A stretch of 47,373 nucleotides of DNA from a virus. Location of the stretch: IMG/VR virus record IMGVR_UViG_3300044641_005652, positions 1-47,373 of that record. The stretch is one strand, 5' to 3'. This document shows, one piece after another, positions 18,698-26,783 of this stretch. Numbering within the stretch: the stretch's first letter is position 1; each line of letters opens with the position of its first letter. The position numbers and the translations under genes are program-made. The notes below the pieces were generated by a model. The model was not told the origin of the DNA, made no database searches, and saw nothing but the letters and a program-made list of their open reading frames with translations.

Positions 18698-18733
18698 TTA
18701 TAAAACGCTAACAATACTTGATATGTTAGCGTT
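18698..18733 (-). terminator. Intrinsic terminator after 64-residue gene
   Basis: On the minus strand a perfect 10-bp stem (AACGCTAACA with TGTTAGCGTT) is followed by TTTTATAACC. It lies directly after the stop of the 64-residue gene and before the ATG of the Cys-rich gene. The T tract is short, so termination may be partial. Confidence 0.7.
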
Positions 18734-18739
18734 ATGTCA

Positions 18740-18934
18740 TTACCCTAGGTTACTTTCATAACATTTTTTAAGTTTTTCAATTTCACTTATTTGATTATAA
18801 ACAATAAATAATTGTTCTACAACAAATTTTAAATCATTACCACTTCTTTTTTTGATTTCATTTTCAAACCCTTCTTTATAAATGTTTAAATTATCCAATT
18901 CTTTTGTCAAAACATCTATACCATAATTTTCCAT
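18740..18934 (-). CDS. Small coiled-coil protein, unknown
   Basis: 64 residues, ATG 18934. It is almost entirely helical with alternating Leu/Ile and charged residues (LTKELDNLNIYKEGFENEIK, then EQLFIVYNQISEIEKLKKCY), which suggests a short coiled coil. It follows the ribonucleotide reductase gene after 24 bases and ends at a terminator. No family recognised. Codon use matches its neighbours and the frame ends cleanly before a hairpin, which supports it as a real gene. Confidence 0.5.
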   Translation of the reverse strand: MENYGIDVLTKELDNLNIYKEGFENEIKKRSGNDLKFVVEQLFIVYNQISEIEKLKKCYESNLG

Positions 18935-18958
18935 AATTTTTTTATTTTTTATTTTTTA

Positions 18959-20818
18959 TTAAACAATTTCACATGCACCTCCAGCACAAGCTGCTTCACC
19001 ACGAAGATCGGTATTATCTTGTAACTCAATTACTTTTGTAAGATCAACATTCTTTAACGTTAGAACCAATCTTTCAAAATCTTCTTTTGTACAATCTTCA
19101 AAAGGTGCTTGTGTGTAAGTGCCTCCATTATAAGGTAAAACTGATAATCCGTTATAGAATTTTCTATTTTTCCACATCCAATCACCAACTAATTCCCACT
19201 CATCTTCTTTAATTGAAACTGTTGCTGATACATTGTGTGTATTTTGTCCAGTTCTGTGTCCAGATTTAACCCACTCTTGTGATACTTTTTTCACTCTTTC
19301 CAACATTTGGAATACAGATTCGTATCTTAAAATTGACCCTTCTGGTGCTTTTTGTGGAATTGTGATTACCGCAGTATCGTGTGGTCTAAAATATTCATCT
19401 TCAACAAGTTCCGGGTGATTGATTGCAAGATATGAATATATCGCTTCATTCTTCCCAACACGGATTCTTCTTAAATAATAATCATTATGCCAAGCGTGAA
19501 TACCAGATGATGTTCCCAATACTAATGATGAGGTGCCAGATGGTTTAACAGTTGTTGTTCTTGCTGATTTGTTAATACCAATCAAAGCTGCAACTCTTTC
19601 GTTTTCTTCTTTAACAGCATTTGCTGCCGCTTTCATATCATAACCTAGAACTACACCAGAACCAATTCCTGTCATTCCAACACCGATAAGAGCGTCTTTT
19701 TCTGTTGTTCTTTTCCATACGTCTCTCAAGTAATGGAAGTCAGTATAACCAGCTTGTAATGTTCCAATGAATGCTGCCCCTTTTACTCTATTTTCAAAAT
19801 CTTCTTGTGACTCAAGATCTGAAGCATTCACCTCACATAAGTTACAGAATTGGTAAGGACGAAGGGCAATCTCACAACAAGGGTTTGTTCCCCAATCTTT
19901 ATCGTTTGATAAATAGATTCCAGGTTCTCCAGCTCCAGATAATTCAATTCTTTTCCAAAGGTCCATAAAATATTCTTGTGTTACCTTATGTCTTAATAGA
20001 ACAGCCGAATTATTTGCTCTACCTCTTTGTGGATTTGATTCCCACCAGTTTCCGGATTTACAAGAAATCATTTCTTCATCGTCAGCACTAAATAATGAAA
20101 TTAATGCAGCTCTTCTGATACCACCAGCAAGTACTGCGTCAGCAATATGACAAACGATGTCGTGTGTTTCAATTGGTGTTAATTTTTCACTATCATTTTT
20201 GTTTTCAAACACCTTTGTAATGTTATGAATACAATCTTTTAATGGTTGAGGTCCTGGTGCTTTTCCTCCAGATGTTACAAGTAAAGCTCCTTTTTGACGA
20301 ATATCTGAAAAGTCAAATATAGGTGTTGAAGATTTAGTCCCCATATAAGACTCAATCAACACTTTAATCGCGTCAGCCCATCCCTCAATAGAATCTCCAA
20401 TTAAGTATCTTCTTGTTCTTGTTGGGTTTGGTTTTTTAATCTCAGGTAGTTTATCAACGTGGTGTTTTTGAACTGAGAAACCAACACCTGTTCCACCTAA
20501 CAATAAAAACATTGTTTCGGCGAATGCATCTGTATGGTCTATCGGTAAATAAGCACAATTGTAAACTCTGTTTGGTGAAATCTCAATTGGTTTACCACCA
20601 AATTGTAATGATCTCATTGATGGTAAGATTTTCTTATCATATACCATTTTATAGACGTTTTCAATTTCGTCTTTAATATGTGGGTATTTTTTCTGGTGCA
20701 TTTCTTTATTTCTTGTCACCAATTCTTCCCAAGTTTCCCTTCTGTTTAATTCAGGGACAAATTTAGCGTATTTCATATATACTGTAATATCGCTCAATAT
20801 TTTTTGTGAAATATCCAT
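18959..20818 (-). CDS. nrdJ: Class II (adenosylcobalamin-dependent) ribonucleotide reductase
   Basis: 619 residues. It reduces ribonucleotides to deoxyribonucleotides for phage DNA synthesis. The features fit the monomeric class II type: ILPSMRSLQFGG at about 64-75, YNCAYL with the first redox Cys at 88, GGTGVGFSVQ at about 108-117, EGWADAIKVLIESY, IRRAALISLFSADDEEM, the NPCCEIAL thiyl-radical region near 313, FCNLCEVN near 325, and PSGTSSLVLG. The C-terminus ends in CAGGACEIV, whose C-x4-C pair would re-reduce the active site, as in the Lactobacillus enzyme. No small radical subunit gene is nearby, consistent with class II. It is shorter than the 739-residue Lactobacillus enzyme. ATG 20818 follows an A-rich leader. 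It sits directly downstream of the helicase gene. Confidence 0.88.
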   Translation of the reverse strand: MDISQKILSDITVYMKYAKFVPELNRRETWEELVTRNKEMHQKKYPHIKDEIENVYKMVYDKKILPSMRSLQFGGKPIEISPNRVYNCAYLPIDHTDAFAETMFLLLGGTGVGFSVQKHHVDKLPEIKKPNPTRTRRYLIGDSIEGWADAIKVLIESYMGTKSSTPIFDFSDIRQKGALLVTSGGKAPGPQPLKDCIHNITKVFENKNDSEKLTPIETHDIVCHIADAVLAGGIRRAALISLFSADDEEMISCKSGNWWESNPQRGRANNSAVLLRHKVTQEYFMDLWKRIELSGAGEPGIYLSNDKDWGTNPCCEIALRPYQFCNLCEVNASDLESQEDFENRVKGAAFIGTLQAGYTDFHYLRDVWKRTTEKDALIGVGMTGIGSGVVLGYDMKAAANAVKEENERVAALIGINKSARTTTVKPSGTSSLVLGTSSGIHAWHNDYYLRRIRVGKNEAIYSYLAINHPELVEDEYFRPHDTAVITIPQKAPEGSILRYESVFQMLERVKKVSQEWVKSGHRTGQNTHNVSATVSIKEDEWELVGDWMWKNRKFYNGLSVLPYNGGTYTQAPFEDCTKEDFERLVLTLKNVDLTKVIELQDNTDLRGEAACAGGACEIV

Positions 20819-20841
20819 TTTTACAAATTTAATTATTTTAT

Positions 20842-22221
20842 TTAAGATTTTTGTTCTTTTTGTTGTCTTTTTTCTAACAATTCTTTAACTCGTTGTCTTT
20901 GTCTTTCTTCTTTTTGTTCTTCTAAACCTAAGAATGTGGTTGTAGATTCTGTATCAATATCAAGCATTGCATTATCAAATTTACAATTTTCAAACACCAC
21001 ACCGTCATCTCCAATACGAGATTTGGTAATTGCTATTGTGGCAAGTTTCATTTCTTTTTGTTGTAATGATTTTGCAACTGTTATAATTACGTGTCCTACT
21101 TGTGCTTTCTTAATTGACCCACCCATTTGGTCTGTTGTTACAACATCTGAAGATATTGATGAACGGTTACCTTGTGTTGCGGTCCAACCAACAATGTTTA
21201 GTTCGTGACACATAGCTTCAAAAGCTCTCATTACCGATCCTTCACTCTTCCATTCGTCTCCTAGATTTTTATCTGGAACAACACAATCAATGTAATCCAA
21301 AATTACCATATCAATCTTAATACCGTCAGCAATCATCTTTCTGATTTCATTTTTAATCTGAAGCATTGTTTTGGTGTCAGATGGTAATTTTTTCAAAATC
21401 AACTCATTTTGCATAGTTTCCTTGATTTCTTTTACTTTTTTCATCACCTCATCTTTTTTGTCTGACAATTCGTCAGGGTGAATCTTTGTCCAAAGGGTAA
21501 AATGTTTCCTTTGTATCACTTTTGGGTTGTCTTCAAAAAAGATTTGAAGAACATTAAATCCAAGGTTAAACGCGTGATTTGCAATCTTTGTTGTTAGAGT
21601 TGATTTCCCTACTCCGGTTGGGGCTAATATTACACCAATTTCACCTTTTGCCAATCCTCCTTTTAACAGTCTATCTATTCCAGGTATACCCATTGGGACT
21701 GGGTGTCTGTAGTCGTCATCTAACACTTGGTCTAGGTTTGAAAAGACATCCATTGCACTTGTGTCTTTTGAACCAACCAATAAGGCTTCTCTTACTAATT
21801 CTTCTAGGGTGTCGTAATTCTCAAACTCTCCACCGTCAATAATCTTTTGAGCCTTTTTCATCACTTTCTGTAACTCTTGTTGTTTACAGAATTTAAGTGC
21901 CTTTTCTTGTACGAAATCCACCCCCTCAATAGGTGCGTCCTTGATTTTCTTAATTGTATCAAGAACAACTTTAATAGCGGTTTCCTGTTGTAATTCGGAT
22001 TTAGCCACTTGTTCCAGAGTATCAAATGATGGTGTGTGATCGTATTTTTTATAATACTCTCTAATCATCTGAATTATGATTTTGAAATACTTGTTTTCAA
22101 AATAATTATTCTCAATTACATCAATGATTGAATGTGAAAATTCTTTGTCTACAATAATTTGGTTAAGTAATTGAATTTGAAAGTTGTTTCCGAGATACTC
22201 AAAGTTTTTGTTTGTCGCCAT
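20842..22221 (-). CDS. 41: Replicative DNA helicase, gp41/DnaB-like
   Basis: 459 residues, close to T4 gp41 (475). It unwinds the fork as a hexamer. The N-terminal helical domain (1-150) contains FEYLGNNFQIQLLNQIIVD and PSFDTLEQV, the pattern of the DnaB N-domain. The RecA-like core starts at about 178 with IPGIDRLLKGGLAKGEIGVI, followed by Walker A LAPTGVGKST (199-208). Walker B is VILDYID at about 306-312. Further DnaB-type elements include ATQGNRSS and GSIKKAQVGHVIITVAKS. The C-terminus is Gln/Lys/Glu-rich. Unlike most genes here it has a Shine-Dalgarno-like AGAAGGA six bases before ATG 22221 and a TATTTATC box further upstream. Confidence 0.92.
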   Translation of the reverse strand: MATNKNFEYLGNNFQIQLLNQIIVDKEFSHSIIDVIENNYFENKYFKIIIQMIREYYKKYDHTPSFDTLEQVAKSELQQETAIKVVLDTIKKIKDAPIEGVDFVQEKALKFCKQQELQKVMKKAQKIIDGGEFENYDTLEELVREALLVGSKDTSAMDVFSNLDQVLDDDYRHPVPMGIPGIDRLLKGGLAKGEIGVILAPTGVGKSTLTTKIANHAFNLGFNVLQIFFEDNPKVIQRKHFTLWTKIHPDELSDKKDEVMKKVKEIKETMQNELILKKLPSDTKTMLQIKNEIRKMIADGIKIDMVILDYIDCVVPDKNLGDEWKSEGSVMRAFEAMCHELNIVGWTATQGNRSSISSDVVTTDQMGGSIKKAQVGHVIITVAKSLQQKEMKLATIAITKSRIGDDGVVFENCKFDNAMLDIDTESTTTFLGLEEQKEERQRQRVKELLEKRQQKEQKS

Positions 22222-22227
22222 AATTTT

Positions 22228-22234
22228 TCCTTCT
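22228..22234 (-). promoter_or_regulatory. Shine-Dalgarno-like site of helicase gene
   Basis: The minus strand reads AGAAGGA six bases before ATG 22221. It is the only convincing Shine-Dalgarno match among the separate starts I examined; the others have plain A/T-rich leaders. Confidence 0.6.
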
Positions 22235-22243
22235 GTTAGTAAT

Positions 22244-22251
22244 GATAAATA
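22244..22251 (-). promoter_or_regulatory. TATTTATC box upstream of helicase gene
   Basis: The minus strand reads TATTTATC 22 bases upstream of the helicase ATG, in the gap after the 149-residue gene. Promoter role is inferred from recurrence of the motif. Confidence 0.3.
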
Positions 22252-22254
22252 CTA

Positions 22255-22704
22255 TTAGTTTTGAATAAATTGTGGATAAAAATAATTAAATTTTTTGTCT
22301 GAAAAAATGTCAGTTAATTCACCTAATATTGTTTTTAGCTTTGGGCGTAGGTCTACGGTGTATCTGACCTTTGGTGGGTATGGTTTTGCATCAAACACTC
22401 TATGACAAATTGTCATGTTTTCTACCTTAATATAAAGGTTAAAATTCTCATCACCCTCTGTGATTGAGGTGTTTAAAACTTCTGGGTTCTCCATAATTTC
22501 ATATTGGTTTTCCAACATATACACCACAGACCTCATCTTCAAATTATATTGAAGTTCGTTACAAAATGACTTAATATAGTCATAAAACTCTTCTGATTTG
22601 TGTGCGTTTTTGTTAAACCCTTTCACATTAAAAAATCTTTGTACTACGATATTGTCGTTACACATTAAAAGAAATTCTAACTTTGTTACTTCTTGATCTC
22701 TCAT
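22255..22704 (-). CDS. Unknown protein in replication cluster
   Basis: 149 residues, not recognised. ATG 22704 lies three bases after the stop of the 5' nuclease gene and the stop is 33 bases before the helicase ATG, so it is in the same unit. It is a mixed alpha/beta, soluble sequence with an N-terminal EVTKLEFLLMCNDNIVVQRF, a basic middle (YNLKMRSVVYMLENQYEIM) and a C-terminal aromatic tail FNYFYPQF. The place next to helicase, nuclease, UvsX and SSB suggests a replication accessory, for example a loader or modulator, but no motif supports a specific role. Confidence 0.6.
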   Translation of the reverse strand: MRDQEVTKLEFLLMCNDNIVVQRFFNVKGFNKNAHKSEEFYDYIKSFCNELQYNLKMRSVVYMLENQYEIMENPEVLNTSITEGDENFNLYIKVENMTICHRVFDAKPYPPKVRYTVDLRPKLKTILGELTDIFSDKKFNYFYPQFIQN

Positions 22705-22707
22705 TTT

Positions 22708-23724
22708 TTACTTTTTTGTTTTGTTTCTAAAATTTGTTTTTTCTTTTCTTGATAGTTTTAAAAATGGTTTTAAAAAATTTACCCAAGCTTCGTCACCCTT
22801 TGGGAGAAATTTGAAGAACCCGTCGTCCATCATCATTCTTATTAGGTTTCTATGTCCTCTTCCATCTGGATCCAATGAATCAGAATAGTACGCCATAACA
22901 AGTTCTTTTCCTTCTTGAGAGATTAGTGGGTTAGCTAAGTCTACTAATTTCTCATTGATTGTAAAAAACTCTTCTCCAAATATTCCCTCTTTGGTTTTCC
23001 CACTAAGGAGATTTTGTAAAGCAACATTTCCTTTTTGTTCTGTTAATAACTGTTCTGCTTTTGTTAAAATATCGGAATATTTAACTTCAGTATCAAGTAT
23101 TTCTGGAAATAATTTAAGAAATGTTTTCTCACCTAAATAAAAGATACCATCAATATTATCCGAACTATCACCAGTTAATATTTTATAGGTTTTAACATTA
23201 TAATGTGGTATTTCGGATTCATAAATTTTGATTCCGTCACCATTTTTATAATATCGTTTTTGTTGAGGTGAATATATAGTTACCTTCTCGGAAATTAGTT
23301 GTGTTAAATCTCTGTCTGATGAAAATATTGTTTTATCTTCATCTTCAGAAATCTGACAATAGTAAGCAATTAAATCATCGGCCTCAGACTGTTCAACCTC
23401 TAATTGTCTAACAAACATTTCTTCAAGGTATTGTTTTACCCTTTGTTTTTGATTTAAAAAAGATTGTTCTTTAAAATCTTCTTCGTCTTTTTGTTTACGA
23501 TTAAGTTTGTACTTGGGATAGATAATTCTCCTTTGTGAAGAACCTGTTTCACTATCCCAAAATACAACAACTTTATTATAATTATTTTCTTCTAAAAATC
23601 GTCTTAGGGTATTTAAAAAATGCCAAGTACCACCAACGTGTTCTCCTTTATTAAAAAAGTCTCTAACACCGTGAAAACCAATTTTTAATAAATTATTTCC
23701 ATCAACTAAAAGAGTTTTAGTCAT
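22708..23724 (-). CDS. rnh: 5'-3' exonuclease / flap nuclease, T4 RNase H-like
   Basis: 338 residues (T4 RNase H is 305). This family removes RNA primers and short flaps from lagging-strand fragments. The metal-binding acidic residues are in place: LLVDGNNLL with D8, VVFWDSETG with D57, EQSEADDLIAYYC with E114, D116 and D117, SSDRDLTQLI with D137 and D139, and LTGDSSDNIDGI with D186, D189 and D192. Between residues 60 and 85 is the basic arch region (SQRRIIYPKYKLNRKQK). The basic C-terminal tail fits SSB or DNA contact. Its ATG lies within the 3' end of the methyltransferase gene (8-base overlap). Identification is strong. Confidence 0.9.
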   Translation of the reverse strand: MTKTLLVDGNNLLKIGFHGVRDFFNKGEHVGGTWHFLNTLRRFLEENNYNKVVVFWDSETGSSQRRIIYPKYKLNRKQKDEEDFKEQSFLNQKQRVKQYLEEMFVRQLEVEQSEADDLIAYYCQISEDEDKTIFSSDRDLTQLISEKVTIYSPQQKRYYKNGDGIKIYESEIPHYNVKTYKILTGDSSDNIDGIFYLGEKTFLKLFPEILDTEVKYSDILTKAEQLLTEQKGNVALQNLLSGKTKEGIFGEEFFTINEKLVDLANPLISQEGKELVMAYYSDSLDPDGRGHRNLIRMMMDDGFFKFLPKGDEAWVNFLKPFLKLSRKEKTNFRNKTKK

Positions 23725-24739
23725 TAAATTCTTCGTTAAGTGGGTTTGACAATACTGGTTCTTTTTCTACAATGTAATCACTAAAGAACTCACTAAATAT
23801 TGCTTCCATAACTGGAACACAAATTGAGTTTCCTGCTAGTGATACATGTGCTGTATTTGATAATGAAGTTGTTAAAAGTAAATTAATGTCTTGTTCTTTA
23901 ACACCCATAAATCTATATCCTTCTCTAGCAGTAATTGTTCTTACTCTTCCATCTTCTGTTAAAATTTGTGGAGAACCACTTGTTGTAAGACAAGGTGAGC
24001 AACCGTCAATAGAGTAAATTCTTCTTGTTTGATCGTATTTTATATCATCTCGTCTTCCAATTAACTTACATATTGTATGTTTTTTTGGTTCGTGCGGTGT
24101 AAATGGACAATCAACAATCAAAGATTCACTAAAGTTTTCATCAATAAATTGTCTCATAGGTACTCGTGTTTTTTTATGATTGTCAACGTTCATCATTTTT
24201 TCTTGTACTTCATCAATGCTACTATTTAGAACTGACATCATAAAAACTCTTTCTCTATTTTGTGGACAACCAAAGTCGGCACCATTAAGAACTCTCCAAT
24301 ATGAACTATAACCAAGTCCCCTTAAAAAATAGATATGTTTTTTAAAATTTTCGTAGTGGTTTTTTGAAACTAAGTTTTTAACATTTTCCATTAATAAAAA
24401 CTTTGGTCTATTTGTTGATAAAAGTCTTTCAACATCAAATAACAATCCACTTCTTGTTCCTTCTTTAATCCCTCTTTGTACACCAGAAATTGAAATGTCC
24501 TGACAAGGAAATGAATATGTTAATAAATCACACGCTGGAAAATTGTTCTCATCAATTTTTGTTATATCACCTAAGTTTCCATTTGTTGTTGTGTGTAACA
24601 CATCATAACACTCATTTGCTTGTTTGAAATTGTCACAATTTGCAACATTCTCATAATCAACTCCAATATATTTAAGTGCTAATTCTTGTGTTCCATAACC
24701 GGAAAATAAAGAAACGACTTTTAATTTATTCTTGTTCAT
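23717..24739 (-). CDS. DNA cytosine-C5 methyltransferase
   Basis: 340 residues with all core motifs of the m5C family: motif I VSLFSGYGTQELAL (9-22), motif IV SFPCQDIS with catalytic C79, motif VI MENVKNL (117-123), motif VIII QNRERVF (160-166), and the C-terminal IX/X pair TAREGYRFMG and AGNSICVPVMEAIF (about 297-310). The target-recognition region spans about 170-265 and is compact. The enzyme transfers a methyl group from S-adenosylmethionine to cytosine in DNA, probably to shield phage DNA from host restriction. It overlaps uvsX by 14 bases and the nuclease gene by 8. No restriction enzyme lies beside it, so it looks like an orphan modification enzyme. Target sequence is unknown. Confidence 0.92.
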   Translation of the reverse strand: MNKNKLKVVSLFSGYGTQELALKYIGVDYENVANCDNFKQANECYDVLHTTTNGNLGDITKIDENNFPACDLLTYSFPCQDISISGVQRGIKEGTRSGLLFDVERLLSTNRPKFLLMENVKNLVSKNHYENFKKHIYFLRGLGYSSYWRVLNGADFGCPQNRERVFMMSVLNSSIDEVQEKMMNVDNHKKTRVPMRQFIDENFSESLIVDCPFTPHEPKKHTICKLIGRRDDIKYDQTRRIYSIDGCSPCLTTSGSPQILTEDGRVRTITAREGYRFMGVKEQDINLLLTTSLSNTAHVSLAGNSICVPVMEAIFSEFFSDYIVEKEPVLSNPLNEEFND

Positions 24740-25736
24740 ATACTTTTTCTTCTTTTAAATCAAATTCACCATCCACACCTATAATTGTTTTCCAATATTC
24801 AGCATACTCACTTTTGTAAGTTTCAATAGACTTCTTTTCTTCTGTTGTATCTTTTCCAGGTAAAAACCCATGTGGAGTTACAATAATTTTTCCATCTTCA
24901 AATCCAAGTCCATTAATATGGTTTTTCATAACCGATACTTTTGTTCTTGATGCAAATTTAACAGTTCTTTTATCTTTTGTTGCAGTAATTTTTGTGGTAC
25001 CAGCACCTTTTTGATTTCCAAACAAAAATACTAATGAAGAGTTTAACCAAATTGCTTCACCACCTTTAGCTTTAATTTTTGGTTGACCAAATGGATTATC
25101 TGGTAATTCAACCCAAGGTTGGTTTACAATAATTAAAGTATTTTCAAATTTTGAGTCAGCTTTTCTTGATCCAGAAATTCTTTGATTAATTCCCATACCA
25201 ATTTTGTCGGCTAAAACACTTGCGTTATGTTGTTTACCACCTTTACCTTCATAAGTCATTTTACAAGGAACTGAACCAACTGAATCCCACATAATACATA
25301 ATGAATAATCTAATTCACCTTTTTCTTGAGCGTCTAACAAATCATTGATATAATCTGTAATTTGTTCAATATAACTAAAATTGTTATTGAATAGAAAGAA
25401 ACCATCCCAGGTTAACTCACCGGTCTCTTCATCAACAACTTCCTCACATTCAAAACCCATAAGTTTTGAGTGTTCAAAAGACCATTTTTGTTCTGTAATA
25501 ATAAAAACCGGAAGAATTTCTTTTTTCTGTGCATCAACAGCAGTTTTAACAAGTGCTGTAGTTTTACCAGTATCTGAGTGTCCTAAAAACATGTTTATGT
25601 GTCCCATTGCAGGACCTGGAAGTCCTACCGCATCTAAAAATGCTGGTCCTAAATCAAAGTATCTTTGTGGTTTGTATTTTGCATCAGAAGAAAATTTTTT
25701 CTTGATTGAGCTAAAGTCGTTTTTTTTAATTGCCAT
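24726..25736 (-). CDS. uvsX: RecA-like recombinase UvsX
   Basis: 336 residues. It forms filaments on ssDNA and drives strand exchange for recombination-dependent replication. Walker A is GHSDTGKTT (52-60) and Walker B is SLCIMWDSV (about 145-153). The following region VGSVPCKMTYEGKGGKQHNA and the later IIVNQPWV and KAKGGEAIWLNSS are typical of the UvsX branch. The C-terminus is acidic. T4 UvsX is 391 residues, so this one is slightly shorter. It is downstream of the gp32-like gene, separated by a terminator hairpin, and starts a cluster of overlapping replication genes. ATG 25736 is preceded by AAAATAAAAT with no Shine-Dalgarno. Confidence 0.92.
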   Translation of the reverse strand: MAIKKNDFSSIKKKFSSDAKYKPQRYFDLGPAFLDAVGLPGPAMGHINMFLGHSDTGKTTALVKTAVDAQKKEILPVFIITEQKWSFEHSKLMGFECEEVVDEETGELTWDGFFLFNNNFSYIEQITDYINDLLDAQEKGELDYSLCIMWDSVGSVPCKMTYEGKGGKQHNASVLADKIGMGINQRISGSRKADSKFENTLIIVNQPWVELPDNPFGQPKIKAKGGEAIWLNSSLVFLFGNQKGAGTTKITATKDKRTVKFASRTKVSVMKNHINGLGFEDGKIIVTPHGFLPGKDTTEEKKSIETYKSEYAEYWKTIIGVDGEFDLKEEKVYEQE

Positions 25737-25760
25737 ATTTTATTTTTATAAAAAGATAAG

Positions 25761-25800
25761 AAAAAGTGGGTACATTGTGTATCAATATACCCACATTTTT
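25761..25800 (-). terminator. Intrinsic terminator between gp32-like gene and uvsX
   Basis: On the minus strand a stem made of GTGGGTA and TACCCAC, flanked by matching A and T runs, encloses a loop of about 15 bases and is followed by TTTTTCTTATC. It begins ten bases after the gp32-like stop. It may let the abundant SSB be expressed apart from uvsX, with partial readthrough. Confidence 0.8.
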
Positions 25801-25809
25801 TAATAAAAT

Positions 25810-26676
25810 TTAGAATGGTAATTCTTCGTCAACTTCATCATTGGCTTGTGGGTCCTCAACTTTTGTTTGAGTTTTTGTTTTGCCACCAATAATTGTAAGT
25901 TCTTCTTCAGATGTGTTACTGTAGATATATTTTCCAGCATCAGAATCCCATCTTGGTGTTTCACCACGAGCAATAGCTTCAAGGTATTCAGCTGGTTTTT
26001 TAGAGTATACATCTTCCCAAGTAAGTTCGTCTTCCAACCAAGATGTCATTGTTTCTTCGTCTTCGTGAACTGGAGTTGGGTCATCATACATAACTGTTTG
26101 AATTACAGTGTAGAAAGCTCCTTTTGGAGTTTTTGCTTTTGTTAATTCAAGGATTAAATCTCTTCCTTTTTCACCATCAGCAACATCACCTTTTGCTTTA
26201 TAGATTGGAATAATTTTATCAAAAATTCCTTCTTGTTTGTAATTGTGTTTGAATCTCCAAAATTTAGGTCCATCCTGTTCGTTGTCACGGTCAATTACCT
26301 TAACAATATAAAACTTACGAGGTTTGTATTGTTTTGCTAATTCTTTGTCAGATTCTTTACCAGTTGACATAAGGACATCATAAACTTCACTTAAAGGTGA
26401 ACGTTCATTGTCATTTTTTCCTGGATCATAGAATTTCTGCCATTTTCCGTCCACAAGAATTTCGTGGAACCATACCTCTTTAAAAGGTGAAGACCCGTCT
26501 GGAGTTGGTAAAATACGGATTTTCTTTTGTGCTTGCTTTTCGTTGTCTTTAAGTATTGCAGCAAAATACTTTTTCATTCTTTCTTCTTGTGACATCTTTG
26601 CAGTGGAAGAAGAACCACTTTGTTTTGAACTCTCATACTGTGCCAAAACCGCATCTAAAACATTGTTTGTCGCCAT
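25810..26676 (-). CDS. 32: ssDNA-binding protein, T4 gp32-like
   Basis: 288 residues (T4 gp32 is 301). The core matches gp32: KIRILPTPDGSSPFKEVWFH near 52-71, EILVDGKWQKFYDP, RKFYIVKVIDRDNEQDGPKF near 120-139, then FRFKH-like WRFKHNYKQ, and LILELTKAK. It coats ssDNA at forks and recombination intermediates and contacts UvsX, helicase and nuclease. The entire protein has no cysteine, so the zinc site of T4 gp32 (three Cys and a His) is absent. The tail is acidic and ends in DEVDEELPF, a tip like that of cellular SSBs (D-D-D-I-P-F), a protein-docking end. ATG 26676 follows an A-rich leader; a terminator follows the gene. Confidence 0.9.
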   Translation of the reverse strand: MATNNVLDAVLAQYESSKQSGSSSTAKMSQEERMKKYFAAILKDNEKQAQKKIRILPTPDGSSPFKEVWFHEILVDGKWQKFYDPGKNDNERSPLSEVYDVLMSTGKESDKELAKQYKPRKFYIVKVIDRDNEQDGPKFWRFKHNYKQEGIFDKIIPIYKAKGDVADGEKGRDLILELTKAKTPKGAFYTVIQTVMYDDPTPVHEDEETMTSWLEDELTWEDVYSKKPAEYLEAIARGETPRWDSDAGKYIYSNTSEEELTIIGGKTKTQTKVEDPQANDEVDEELPF

Positions 26677-26752
26677 TTTTATATTTGTTTTTAAAAGTTT
26701 ACAATAGAAATTATAATTAAAATTTGTGTCGCAGTCAATAAAATATTTAAAT

Positions 26753-26777
26753 TTTTGAAAGGGACACGAATGTCCCT
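26753..26777 (-). terminator. Intrinsic terminator after Ala/Pro-repeat gene
   Basis: On the minus strand a perfect 7-bp stem (AGGGACA with TGTCCCT) closes a TTCG tetraloop and is followed by TTCAAAAATTT. It lies just past the stop of the 228-residue gene and before the gp32-like gene. The T tract is interrupted, so it may be moderate in strength. Confidence 0.7.
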
Positions 26778-26783
26778 ATCAAA

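Noticed and set aside
20819-20841. Cobalamin riboswitch before the class II reductase
   Set aside because: The gap to the helicase gene is only 23 bases, too short for a riboswitch.
25381-25803. Plus-strand open frame of 140 codons over uvsX
   Set aside because: It is antisense to the Walker A region of uvsX, which is clearly coding on the minus strand.
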